Source of the DNA: Liriodendron chinense
Taxonomy: Eukaryota > Streptophyta > Magnoliopsida > Magnoliales > Magnoliaceae
Reading direction: 5' to 3'
Length of the DNA: 64,000 bases
NCBI GenBank assembly: GCA_003013855.2
Contig: PVNU02002762.1
Span: 1-64,000, forward strand
The translations under genes were made by a program, and so were the position numbers. Below, in pieces: positions 35,789 to 47,922 of this stretch. The notes beneath the pieces are model-generated. The model searched no databases. It saw only the letters and a list, made by a program, of their open reading frames with translations, and was not told the origin of the DNA. The number at the start of each line of letters is the position of its first letter. Position 1 is the stretch's first letter.

Positions 35789-38700
35789 GTGTATGAGTTG
35801 ATGGGAAGAATGAGAATCATGAATGGATGGCCTCTTTCTACGGCTCTCTTGTTTTTCTACTTCTCCTTCCCTCCATCTTTCCTTGGCCTGCTTTCCTGCA
35901 GTGGAACGGACACCATAACCATAAACCAATCAATCACGGATGGGGAGACACTCATTTCCGCAGGCGGCATCTTCGAACTGGGATTCGTTTCTGGCTTCTA
36001 TGTCGGGATATGGTACTATAACACTACTGAACAGTTTCCTTTATGGGTCGCCAATAGATACAACCCTCTGGTCGACGAATCCCCTGGAGTTCTTGAAGTT
36101 GGAAATGACGGAAACCTTATGGTTCTTGGTCCAAGCAGAAACATCTTCTGGTCAACAAAAGTCTCTACGAGATCAGGTAAAACATCGGCAATACTGTTGG
36201 ATTCCGGCAATCTAATTCTAAAAGAAGGAGATTCCAATAGTTCCGGCAGAATACTATGGCAGAGCTTCGATGATCCATTAGATACACTCCTCCCAGGTAT
36301 GAAGCTTGGCATCAATTTAAGAACCAGAAAATCCCGATTTCTTAGATCATGGGGTGGGAGAGATCAGATCGGCGCAGCTCCAGGAAGTTTCACATTTGGC
36401 ATCGATCCTCAAGGATTAAACCAATTCATCATCTGGCGAACATCAACCCCATACTGGAGAAGCATCGTCTGGAATGGAATCACATGGAATGTTATTCCAA
36501 AGGGTAGTTTGAATGTATTCAACTTCAGCATAGTCAGTAATGATGATGAGGTTTATTTAACATATTCGTCACCTTATACTAATAACTCGATGAAGTCTGT
36601 CCCTTCATGGCTGGTTTTGGATAGTTCTGGTACTCTCAAATACATGGAAGAACGGGATGGTAAGATGATTTCTTATTCCTGGTCAGGACGGGCGGATCGA
36701 TGCGTCAGTTCTATTGCTGTTTGCGGACCGTACAGCATCTGTAACGATGATAACACGCCCTTGTGTGAGTGCCTTCCAGGGTTTGAGCCCTCGTTGCTTA
36801 CGGAGTGGGAAATGGGGAATTGGATGCTCGGATGCAGAAGAAGAAAGCCGCTGACATGTCTTAATGGCGACAAATTCCTGCCTTTGCGAAGGTTGGAAGT
36901 GCTGACCGGGGACGCACATAGTGATGCAGATAGTGCAGAGGAGTGCAAAGCAGAGTGCTCGAGTGATTGTGTTTGCCATACATACGCTTATGGTGAAAGT
37001 TATCCATGCGAAAGGTGGAACTACGATGATTTGGAAAAACTACGCTACGCGGAAGATGGGTGGCAAATCTACATTCGCCTTGCTTCTGAAGAATTAGGTA
37101 AATTTTCTTCTATTTATTTGATTCTGATACTGCAACATCTGAGCCCAAACTCACCTCACCTCTGCTTACCAATGGGCCCACGATGCAATACATTCATTGA
37201 TCTAGATTCATGTAAATCATGCATGGGTCATCACGTTTGACCCTTGGGAAGACGAGGATTGTGGTAGTCTTTGGAGACTGGTTAGACCTTAGTGGGCACC
37301 ACATCCAACCGTTTTGTCTTCTTTTGTTTGGTGTGGTCCACTCGAGCGTTGGATCTTCCTCATTCTTGGACTCATGCATTAAAATGATATTAGAAAAGGA
37401 TAAATCGCGTGGATAAATAGATAAGCGTCCATACTGAGGAAGGACACAATTCGTGTCGAATTATGTATTCATTAATGCTAATTATTGTCCTGAAGAGGAC
37501 TTGAATCTTTGAAAATTGTGGAGGCTACGGTGGGATATTCATCAAAGGTGGCCCTGTACAAATTAAGGGTGGACATCTCTCTGAACTGTTTCATTGGTGT
37601 GGCCCAGTTGAATCATAAGTTGGCTGATTTTATTGTTTGTACCTATAATGGGATTGTACATCTGATGGTCGGAGTGGATGACACACACAAATCATGATGG
37701 ATCCTTTCAAGAACCAAGCATCAGGTCGTCTCCTAACTGTGTACACCCAAACATACACACATAATGAAATGCTCGCACATAGCTGATTTGCTTAATTAAT
37801 GCTAATAAATGTTTGATGAGGAGTTACTTCAGGTCAAAGGGGTTGGTAGCTTGATCAGGAAGGCCCCACTGTGGTGCCAATGTAAAATACACCATGACCG
37901 TCCAGGGTGTCACCCCATGTTAGACTTAGGCCCCCAAAACAACCCCATCCATGGGCATGGTTTTGATGGATCCTTAACTGCAAGACCAACAGTGATTTAT
38001 ATCCCTTACAGCCACACTGGCCACCAATTTGGCAGCTCATTTTAGGGCATGATCTCAAAAATAAAGCAGATGCAGATCATATGTGGATCACTACACCACA
38101 GGAAACCTTCATTATTGAATCCCTACTATTAAAAACTTCATAGGGGCCAAGGTTTATTTGCCATCTAACCTGTTGATAAGGTCACAAAGACCTGGATGAA
38201 GAGACCATGCAAATATCAACTTGATCCAAAACTTTTGTGGCCCGCAAGAAGTTTTTAATGGTTGATTACTATTATTTCCTATACTATGGTCTGCCTAAGA
38301 TTTAGATTTTGTTCATTTTTGAATCATGCCCTAAAATGAATTTTCAAAATGGCTGGACAACGTGAATATAAGGCAAATACATCAAGGTGGGCCCCACGGT
38401 CAAGGATCCCACCCACCTTAAGTGGATCCTAAATCCATCCCATCCATGTTTCAGATGGAGCACAGGATTGGACATTGTGTACAAGGAATAGCTCACAATC
38501 CAAATTATTCTCCTTGATGTAGCGCAGTCGATTCACATATGGGCTTGTCGGTGTGGCATCTAACGGTTGGAGTGTACTCTGCATACTCATCATGGTATGC
38601 CATGAAAAGAAAATCGATGGTGAATGTTTCTCTCTGAACTATTTCACATACACATTAAGGTGAACCCGGTCAAAAATCAAGGGTAGAAGTTCGGTAAAAT

Positions 38701-41700
38701 TGCTTGTTTTAATGAGTTTCATGAGAAGGTATAAGTCCAGCGGGCGGGATTATATGTCAAGGTCCAACCAGGGATACCTTCCAACCTCATGACATCCAAA
38801 TCCTCCAATTGGTTGCCCAACATTAGCTCACCTTTTAGAAAACTATACAACCAGCACTTATTGATTCGAAGCATGCATTTGATATGCAAATACTATTGAC
38901 TATTGCAAAAGGTAATCCTTGTGGTGGGGCCTACTTGTTGGAAGGGCTGCATGTCATGCAACTAATACTTTGAAAGTTATCATATGGGTAGACTGTAGAC
39001 TGTTGTCCAACTAGTGGGACTTGGAAACTCTTTTTTGGGATAATAATTGATTTGGGGGAAGTAGGAGACCAACGTCCACCATTTATTTTTCACGAGACGC
39101 ACAATAATGTGTATGTGAGATCCACTCCATCCATTACATGTGACTTCCCATTCTCAGCCCACAGCCAAAAAATCAGGATGACTAGTGTCTCGCCTGCTAG
39201 CCTAGCTAGAAGGCCCCTAGGTGTTTCAACAGCAGGTCTCGAGTGCTAAGGAGACACACTAATCCCATTGGTGGGTGGGCGCATCATGTGACTAATTGAG
39301 TGGGTGCGTTGCCCAGCTAACCGGGTGGGGTGCATTGCATGACTAACCAAAAAAAAGTGGGCCGCATCAAGGGAAATAGTCAGAAAAGAGATTTCCACCC
39401 TTAATTTTGCAAGGCCTGCCATGATGAATATGTAAAATCCACTCTAACCATTAGATGCCACATCAAAAGCTAAGCCTGAAGCCCAAAATTTAGGCCCGTT
39501 CGTGATTCAAGGGAAGCAATTTGGTCAGTGAGCATTTCCCTATATACTGCTTCCAATTGTGTGGTCCACATGAACTCCGGATGGGCTGATTTTTAGCCCT
39601 CCATGTTCAAAATGTTGTGACCCACCTGATGATGGTGGGGGTATTTCACATTAACACCATGGTGTCGCCCACCTTAGCTGTTCACTCTTAGAGGTGAAAT
39701 AATTTTTCTCCTGAAATTAATTAGCAATCTTTTGGGACATTTATTGGTATCAGTTAATATTTAATTTACACATGTAACTAGTTGTGTGTGAGCATTTCTA
39801 CATGCATATAGTGGGGGATGCAGATTCGGTACTACCTGAGCTTGAGCAAAGCTTGAGACAGGCTAGTACATTGGCATGTGGGTATTAGTGGGGAGCATAT
39901 GTGACAGGCTTGCTGATGTGGCAGGTCTCTTAATGTGCTCTCCACTAATACAGATGTGACACTAATGTGCCACGTAGAGCCTATACCAGGCTCTGCACAG
40001 GCTCAGGTAGTACCTAATCCGCTCGCTCCTTGTAGTGGAAGCACACCACCCAAAATGTACAGAGAAAAACAGTTTGCACCTGGCAGGGCAAGGGTGCCCA
40101 CTACACGGCATGATTAAATACACATTCCATCGAAAAAGTACATCCTGACCATATTCAACCTTGCAGTGTCCGTATGATATCCCATCCACCACAGTCCTTC
40201 TTACGCAGATACTACCAATGCTATTTGCGAAATCCTAAGGCTTGGCATTACAATGTTAGCGATTAAGATCAGGCCTTTGATTTGAAGAGGAAGCTCGTTC
40301 CTCACAAAACAAACACAATTATGCTCTCCTGCACTACCCATATTGGCTAGCCGATCAGCCACTGAATTATTTTCCTGATAGGTATGTCTCGTCATTACAT
40401 TCAGCTCTTAGATAATCATAGAAGCCTTAGATCACTAGTACCAGACAGGGCCACGGCCGTTATCTGAACAGAATCTGTTAATTAATCACAATTTAAGTGT
40501 CACTTTTCATTTCCAGGCCAAGCACTATAGGATGTAACCGGTAATGTTTCGCCAATTCAGCACCTCATTGAGGCAGCCCAAGCACTATTGCTCTATACCA
40601 CCTCCACCACCAACAGATTGTGGTCAATATCATCTTCATTGCTCACCAAATCTAGGAAGGGCCGTTGTTACCCAAAAAGAAAAAGAAAAAATTGTTGTGC
40701 CTAATCAGCCAAAGTTAATGCTCAAGCAAAAGCTCCCTGTAAGAAATTTATGCTTCTCCTGATTTTGGAGAACCTGAATGTACTTAGCTGACATAAGCTT
40801 GGCCCACATTGAAGAAGGATTCATTAATGCCCAACCTAATTTCATTGTCAAGATCATCATAACATCTGCAAGCCGATGTATTCCCAAACCCACTTCTTTC
40901 TTTCGAGGACATATCCTTTTCTGTTCAACCCAGTGCCTCTTTTTCCCGAGCTCGGATTAGGTACTACACCTGCCTGTCCCGAGCTCGGGACAGGTCAGTA
41001 TGTGGCATGCCTGGATTGGTGGAAAGCAGGTTGTCAGAGGGATCCTCTATTTGCTGATGTAATAGGTCTCCTCTGACACCCTGCTCTCCACAAATACCCG
41101 CATGCCATGTACGGGCCTGTCCCGAGGTTGGGACCTGGGGTAGTACATAATCCGAGCTCCTTTTTCCTGACCTCTGAGCTGCCCCAAAAGAAATGTGCTA
41201 ACAAGTAACAACCCTTCCAGGTCATTGATAACGAATGCCAGAACATGCACTGCAGACCTGATATGAATGGGGAATCTAGCTAGGACAAACGTAGGAGCAT
41301 GAGATAAACCCCTGACAATATAATCTTAGACTCCATGAAGAGGGGATCCTTTACTAAGCACCCTTCCAAAATAAGGCATAGGAAGCAAGTCCCTCTAGAA
41401 GCCTGTTACATGCCTAATCAACCACTGCCTTAACTGGAGATGCTTTATCCAATGCCAAAAACCTGATGCGAATCATGTTGACCACATCAAGGGGAACATC
41501 TAAGCCCAATTAAAAACTCATCTGGCCCACACCAAGGGGAAAATGTAAAATTGGTCCCAAAACTGATAAGTCACACGGTGGGGCCTGCCTGAGCTTTGAA
41601 TCGTGATGATTTTTGCATATTCTCCTCTTCCTGGTGAGCTGCACCTGATTAACAGGTTTGATGAAAGATTCACAGCATGATGGCCCAATACACAAGCATA

Positions 41701-44700
41701 TGGTTGATATCCCATCCCCATGGTTGCGTGTGGTGTGGCACATCTGCATTGTAGATCTAGCTGATTTTTTCTTCTTTTTTCTTTTTTTTTATTTCCTTAT
41801 GGCCTAAAATCGAGGATTGAACGTAATAGGCAGAGTGGATTTTACATGTACAACATGGTGGGCCTCACAGACATGGTTGTTTTATGCTTTCTAGTTGCTG
41901 GATTTTAGATTTTAATTTATCACTCCCTCTTTTTGTAGGCAGTACTGGGAGGCAATGCCCAAACTGTGGAATGAACATCATCCCATATCCTCTAAGCACC
42001 GGACCTCTCTGTGGGGACCCAGCATATAGTAGCTTCTACTGCAACAACATCACCAACCAACTCTACTTCAGTGCACTCGATGGTTCTTATACAGTTACAA
42101 GGATCGACTCAGATACTCGGACATTCATTGTCCAACCCAATGATGCAAGTGGATTTTGTAAGACTGGTTCGGGAAGTGGAAGTATGTATTTGAACCATAG
42201 CGCACCATTTTACATTACCAGCAACAACACTATCTTGTTGCTAAACTGTTCAGCTTCTACACTCTCATGGCCGCACTCAGATTGCGGTTTGTCTAGTCCA
42301 TGCCAAGAATACATACGGGAGGGGCCTGCATCTTGTTTTCATTTGCGGAGTTGTTGTAGTTATGAAATGAAATACACTTCGTTGATTTCTTACTCACTGG
42401 AAATTTCAAATAGTGGGTGCACGGCTTATGCAAGCATCATTGGCGGTACAAATTTTTCACTGCCAGTCCGTGTTTGGACCGAAGGTGTCCAGATTGGGTG
42501 GGAAGCTCCGCCTGAGCCAGTGTGTGATTCCACCGAGGACTGCAATGCCTGGCCAGATTCAGCATGTTTGCCGGATAAGTCAGTGATTGGAAGGAACAGG
42601 TGCTTTTGCAATGTGAATTTTACTTGGGATTCATTGATTGGAAATTGCACTCCTGGTAAGCGCTTTTAATCTATGAGTGACATTACTTACATCCACACGG
42701 AGGAATTATTGTAGGATCCTCAAGTGAAATAGCTCAGATAGGGATGTAGTTGACCTGTTTCACTTCAATGTGGATAGATCACACCCTTAAAATCTCCCAG
42801 ATCAGAAGCTTGCATGTATCAAATCTTTGGCCCTTCTCTTATACTTGAATATGGACTGTCGCTGAATTTGCTTCTCGTCAATCTATTGTCGGGCAAATGT
42901 TAGAATGGTTGTAGAAGTTCGATTGGGAAGATGTTTTGGGGAATTTCTAGTCCACGGCAGGGTCCATCTGGTCATGTCTGGATCACAAGTCCCACTTCTC
43001 AAACTTAAGGCTTGAGGATCATAGAATTCCTCCCCACACAGGAATTATCAGGTCTTCACACATCAGTTCATTATCAGTTTACTTCTTTGCCTATTCCCTG
43101 CAATTGAGACCCAAGATTTTTGTGGTCCAGACCTCAATCTGATTGGACCCAGAGTAAATGGGACAGAGCCAAATATACTCCAGAGTGAAATACCCATACT
43201 CTTCAATTTCTGGCCATTCAATAAACTATTAAGAGAAAATATTGCAAGGGAAGGGCCCATCTGGATTTGTTCACTTTCCATGGGTTTTATTGGACCAACG
43301 TGAAAATTTCACATCCTGAATCATCATGCCAAGAATCTGAATGAGGGAACATTAGTCTCCACTTGTATGGAATGGCTGCATTATGATGCTACTTCACCCA
43401 AGAAAAGGTTGCCTTGCGTCTCTCTTGAGAGGATTTACATCTACAATTGGGTCCCACAACTCAAGCAATCCAGACAGTTTGATCGCATGGTCTCAACAGC
43501 TAATCGACCATGCCTCAACCAGTTTTCTTGATTGTAAGATCCAAGTTATCCAATTTTTCACCATGTTTGGTGCTGAAAGTGAAGTTTGGACAGCTGCTAT
43601 TTTCTTTTCATAATCTTATGGGCTTAATCTATTCTCCATCAGATGTCCCAGGACGAGGTTCCACAGGTGGCCCACCTTTTATGGATAAGAAGAGATTCGT
43701 GCCTTTGATCATCACAGTAATCACCATTACGGGGAGTATTTCCTTGGGCCTATTAATCTATTTTCTGTGGAAAGCGTTCAAGGGAAAAGGTCAGTGGGAG
43801 ATTCCTGTTACAAAAATGAGAAACCAATTTGCAGACATTATTTCTAAAAAATTCTATTTCTTTTAATCAATGAATTAGGAAATGAGGAAGAAAAGTTGAC
43901 AATGTCGTTGTCGAGTTTCAATGCAACTGGGTCATCTGCAAAAGACTTTCTAGCTGCTACTATCTTTAGAAGGGAGGGAAAGCGAGGTATAGATATACCA
44001 TTTTTCGATTTCAGAAGCATCGCAGCTGCGACATCAAATTTCTCCGAATCAAACAAGCTTGGAGAAGGGGGTTTTGGGCCTGTATACAAGGTACTGTTAC
44101 AATATTTAAAAGATACATTTCACAGAATTGAAAATGGTGTTAAGGTTTTATTCCAACATTAATGTTTTCATGTATGTTTTGCTTGCACCCTTTTCTTCAA
44201 TAATATATTTAGTTGCAATGAATGAAATTAAGTGTACTTTTTCAGGGGAAACTACCAGGAGGCCAAGAAATAGCTGTCAAACGACTTTCTAGGAGTTCCG
44301 GACAAGGGCTAGAAGAGTTGAAGAATGAAATTATATTGATTGCGAAACTTCAACACAGGAATCTGGTTAAGCTCTTAGGTTATTGCATTCAAGGGGATGA
44401 AAAGATGCTTCTCTATGAGTACATGCCCAACAAAAGCTTGGACTCCTTTTTATTTGGTCTGTTTCTTACAACCCAAATCCCTTCTTCGTACTGGAATTCA
44501 TACCCAACTTTGCATTGTGCTTTCTGTTTCACTAGAAAGAAAATGTTTAATATTTTTCCGTTTTACTGAAAACGCCGACAGATCCAAATCAATGTCTGCT
44601 GTTAGACTGGGAAAAGCGCTTCAACATAGTTTTGGGAATCACCCGAGGGCTTCTTTATCTTCACCAAGATTCTAGACTGCGAATTATTCATAGAGATTTG

Positions 44701-45498
44701 AAAACCAGCAACATTCTTCTGGACAAGGAGATGAATCCAAAAATTTCTGACTTTGGTTTGGCGAGGATTTTCAAGGGAAATCAGACTTCAGAAAATACGA
44801 ATAGGGTGGTGGGAACATAGTAAGCACAAAACACTTAATCTAATCATTCTTTTGGAACAATGGCAAAACTTTGAGAAAGTCTTGATTCTGTGGATTCCGT
44901 AGCATTTTTTACTAATCCTACATTAAGGCACTTAATTATTTTGATTGAATGCCGGATTGCAGTGGTTATATGTCTCCAGAGTATGCATCCCATGGACGTT
45001 TCTCAGTGAAATCTGATGTCTTCAGCTTCGGTGTCATATTACTAGAGATCATAAGTGGAAAGAAGAACACTAGTTTTTATCATTGTGAGGACTCTTTGAC
45101 CCTTTTGGTACATGTGAGTACTAGAGTTCACTATTTCATCATTGACTCTATACTCTCTTCATGTCTGATCACTAATATTGAAAGAATTTCAGGCATGGCA
45201 ATTGTGGAAGGAAGATAAGGGATTGGATATGATGGATCCTTCACTAAGTCAGATATGCAATAGATGTGAAGTGCTGAAGTGCATCCATGTGGGGCTGTTG
45301 TGTGTTCAAGAAAATGCGGTGGATCGACCAAAGATTGGTTCCATTCTTACCATGCTTGAAAGTGAAACTGCAACTCTTCCAGCACCTAAACAACCAGGTT
45401 TCTTTATTAGAAGTCCGCCTAACACAATTGTTTCTCCTAGTAGGCCTGTAATTATTTCAAGGAATGATGTAACGATCTCTACAATAGATGGTCGGTAG
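35789..45498 (+). CDS. S-domain receptor-like kinase gene 2 with WAK-type ectodomain insert (complete)
   Basis: Receptor Ser/Thr kinase expected at the plasma membrane. Exons 35789-37097, 41939-42655, 43643-43789, 43879-44090, 44246-44456, 44582-44819, 44963-45113, 45193-45498: 1096 aa in one frame, all introns GT-AG, phases identical to gene 1. Other in-frame Met codons at 35801, 35810 and 35819 precede the hydrophobic signal peptide; 35819 is equally likely. B-lectin about 41-150, S-locus domain about 200-310, EGF-like with its cysteines intact (CGPYSIC, CECLPGF), PAN about 355-430, GUB_WAK/WAK-C-like 437-675 (QCPNCG, SCCSYE), helix about 690-712, kinase with GEGGFGPVYK, Lys807, HRD Asp904, DFG 922-924, and the family tail ending NDVTISTIDGR. 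The first intron is 4.8 kb and transposon-filled. Ligand and partner unknown. Confidence 0.95.
37315..37420. mobile_element. Palindromic MITE, right half, in intron 1
   Basis: GGTGTGGTCCACTCGAGC ... ATGCATTAAAATGATATT ... GGATAAATCGCGTGGATAAA. Left half absent. Confidence 0.55.
37860..38405. mobile_element. Palindromic MITE copy in intron 1 of gene 2
   Basis: Centre words CTGTTGATAAGGTCACAAAGA and CAACTTGATCCAAAAC are well kept; ends are eroded (CAAATACATCAAGGTGGGCC on the right). Sequence 38406-39824 of the intron has degenerate family words (39100-39690) and no coding signal. Confidence 0.6.
39825..40029. mobile_element. ~205-bp palindromic MITE, GGATTAGGTACTACC family, copy 1
   Basis: Left GCAGATTCGGTACTACCTGAGC is inverted to the right GCTCAGGTAGTACCTAATCC. 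Flanks ATATAGTGG and TTGTAGTGG agree at 7 of 9 bases. Confidence 0.75.
40190..41455 (-). pseudogene. L1-type LINE 3' fragment, split by a MITE
   Basis: Minus-strand codons show the post-reverse-transcriptase region (SSEVRKK, then after the MITE HWVEQKR, GLGIHRLADV, MKLGWAL, SSMWAKLM) and further left the RNase H end (ENNSVADRLANMG, NELPLQIKGLI). Frameshifts and stops occur throughout. It lies antisense in intron 1 of gene 2. Removing the MITE at 40948-41159 and one 9-base duplicate brings the two halves back into one continuous frame, which fixes the order of insertions. Confidence 0.8.
40948..41159. mobile_element. 212-bp palindromic MITE, GGATTAGGTACTACC family, copy 2
   Basis: Termini GAGCTCGGATTAGGTACTAC and inverted TAATCCGAGCTC. 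Target duplication CTTTTTCCC (40939-40947) / CTTTTTCCT (41160-41168), 8 of 9. Inner CCCGAGCTCGGG is itself palindromic. A 9-base duplication points to Mutator-type mobilisation. Confidence 0.88.
41460..41880. repeat. Eroded palindromic-MITE sequence before exon 2
   Basis: Words such as GGTGTGGCACATCTGCATT and ATGGCCTAAAATCGAGGATT and a terminal ACATGGTGGGCCTCACAGAC are degenerate right-half family text. It ends about 60 bases before the exon 2 acceptor. Intron 2 (42656-43642) shows no feature. Confidence 0.4.
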
Positions 45499-45768
45499 GG
45501 ATGAAGCTGTTTAGTGTATCAGATTTCTATTTCACCCTGGTTTGCAAGGACATGTTTCAGCTAATGTTCAAAGTTAATTCTCTCTCAAATTCATCAGCTA
45601 CCAATATTCATGCATTCCACTGTCTACATATGGACAGTCTCATCCTTGTTTTGGTTCTCTTTGTTCTCAGGGTATATGATAGGCAGCCCGTAGATGGTTT
45701 TTTTTTTTTTCCCTGCTGTTGGGCCACCCGAAAGCTTGTATAGTTTGCTCTGAGATTTTATTCTTGTT

Positions 45769-45774
45769 AATAAA
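45769..45774 (+). terminator. Polyadenylation signal of gene 2
   Basis: AATAAA occurs 271 bases after the stop codon in a T-rich context, the first canonical hexamer downstream. Confidence 0.5.
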
Positions 45775-45879
45775 ATATTTTCTCTCACTTAAAAAAAATA
45801 TGGAATAGTCACATCGGTCTTCATGCAAAAATATGTGTTTGTAGGCCTTTATGCTTATATTCTTTTCATTGAATAGGAC

Positions 45880-46190
45880 AATCATAAATTTGTGTCTATA
45901 TCTTGTATTTTAATGGCAGGATCTAGCATGCTTGCTATTGGCATGACCCTCATAAGGCTGATAATTGATTTTTGGTTGTATATTGTATTTTTACAGTCAA
46001 ATCCAACACTTAAGCTACTGATCTGACCACCATGAAGTCAATCATAGAGGCGTGTCTGTATATTGTATTTTAATGTTTAGATCTATTATTTGCCTGTAGA
46101 TCTGATCATCATGGGTCAGCCATAGATTTGTGGCTGTTTCTTGCATATAATGGTGAAAATAGCATTTATTGGGATGCATGGTACCATCAC
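45880..46190. repeat. Degenerate ~80-bp tandem repeat, four units
   Basis: TGTCTRTATMTTGTATTTTAATG followed about 35 bases later by GATCTGAYCAYCATG recurs from about 45887, 45965, 46043 and 46123, immediately 3' of gene 2. Sequence 46191-46569 shows no gene. Confidence 0.65.
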
Positions 46191-46569
46191 AAGGTTGGTC
46201 ATAGCCCACGGCTGGAACAGGGATGAAATATGCACTTTCTGAAAACCACAATCAAAATTAACTAATCCTTGATAAGTTTCAAACAATACATATTTATAGA
46301 CTATAGGGTCGCAGTCAACAGAGGTCAAAGATGGTGAAGATCCACTTACGATCTTGCATGATTATTGGTCCTTGATCACTTCAATTGCAAGCCAATCTGT
46401 GATCAGAGGAGGAGAAAATTTTGGTATGGATGTGGCCTGCATCAAGAAGCCTGGAGCACAACCCTGCATGATAGCCGAGGAATGCAGCCAGCTATACCAT
46501 GACAAATCGGTCAGGGTGCTCTGTGCCAACCACAATGTAAGCCTGATATCAGTCTCAAGTGGTAGAACT

Positions 46570-47215
46570 CACTACAAGAAAAAAAGGCTTCTAGCCTCAT
46601 TTCAAAACAATGGCTAAAAAGTTGAAAAAATGAGGCTAAAGCCTTTAGCCTCAGTTTTGCTTGGATTAGCCTCCATTACTATAACAGGGGCTTCAAGTCC
46701 CGTGGTTAAAGGCTTTAGCCTTGGTTTTGGCAACTAAGACTAAAAAGCCTTTTATAGCCTCACTTCTTCAAGTGAGGCCAAAAGAAACTTTTTAGCTTCT
46801 ATTGCATCAAACCGAGGCTAAATCAACTTTTTAGCCTCCATTGTTTCCAACTGAGACTAAATCTAAATTTTAGTTTCGGTTGCCTCGAACTGAGGCTAAA
46901 TCTATTTTTAGCTTCGATTCTCAACAACCGAGGTTAAAGCCTTTAGCCACAGGAGTTACGGCCTCCGTTTGGATAACTGAGGCAAAACCGAGGCTAAAGA
47001 TGAATTTAGCCTCTACTGGCATCAACCGAGGCTGAATTCAGTTTTTAACCTCATTTCTTAACAACCAAGGCTAAATCTAGTTTTTTGCCTCGGTTGCTGC
47101 CAACAGAGTCTAAATCCATCTTTAGCCTCGATTTCTATGAACCGTGGCTAACAATATATTTTAGCCTCAGTTACAAACTGTGGCTAAAATTGTTTTACTT
47201 TTTTAAATATATATT
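46570..47215 (+). mobile_element. CACTA (En/Spm) transposon terminus with subterminal repeats
   Basis: CACTACAAGAAAAAAAGGC is the standard plant CACTA end. It is followed by about 20 copies of a short motif, TTTAGCCTC / GAGGCTAAA, in both orientations, as in subterminal repeat zones bound by the transposase. No transposase coding and no matching right end were found in the window. Confidence 0.8.
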
Positions 47216-47559
47216 TTTTTAAAATAAACCTATGCATGTTTCACCTATTTAACATGTATAATCAATCGATACTACATCTAAACACAACCAAACTAAACTC
47301 TTGAATCTGATTCGTGTGCCCGTCCAAGCACACATTGTCAAAGACATTCTCTCCTAGAATTGTACTGTTGGACAGTGATGAATGCAAAAATGTACTAGAG
47401 CTGGTTTAATGGTCTAGCGTGCACCACATATAAATAATTCAAATACATCTCAAAGATAAAGATCTCAAGATCTCAAGCAAAATATCATAAATCTTCAGAC
47501 AAAAAAATGAGAGACTATAAAAAAAAATAAAAAATAAAAATAAATTTTTTTTTTTTCCT

Positions 47560-47922
47560 TTTACAAGTAGTGCCGCTCAAGATGAGGTGCCACTGCAGAG
47601 TGCTTATGCTTTCTTGGTTTTCTGAGGAGCTAACTACGTTTCAGGCTGCAACATCAACTGACTCAAGTTGGTTATTACAGTCACCATTCATAATCTCCAC
47701 AGAAAAGGCATTCTCTTCAAGTTCGCATCTAAATCAATTTCAAACCTACATAGGATTCATGCAGCCGACTAGGATAAGCATTAGATGATGATGATGATGA
47801 TGAATGGCAATGAACCCCTTCCCTTTTCTCGTAGTAGGGACTTGATCCCAATCTGTTTATCTATTTCTTTTTCCCCTTTCTGTCAATAAACTGTGCACCA
47901 TCTGTCAAAAAAAAAAAAGACA
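47560..47922 (+). repeat. Possible 3' end of a poly(A)-tailed retroelement or retrocopy
   Basis: GTCAATAAACTGTGCACC is followed 15 bases later by a 12-base A-run, with a (GAT)n tract at 47785-47802 upstream. This looks like a transcript 3' end copied into DNA. No domain is recognised. Confidence 0.35.

Noticed and set aside
47561..47573. ACAAGTAGTG as the right end of the CACTA element
   Set aside because: Two mismatches to CTTGTAGTG and no matching 3-bp duplication.
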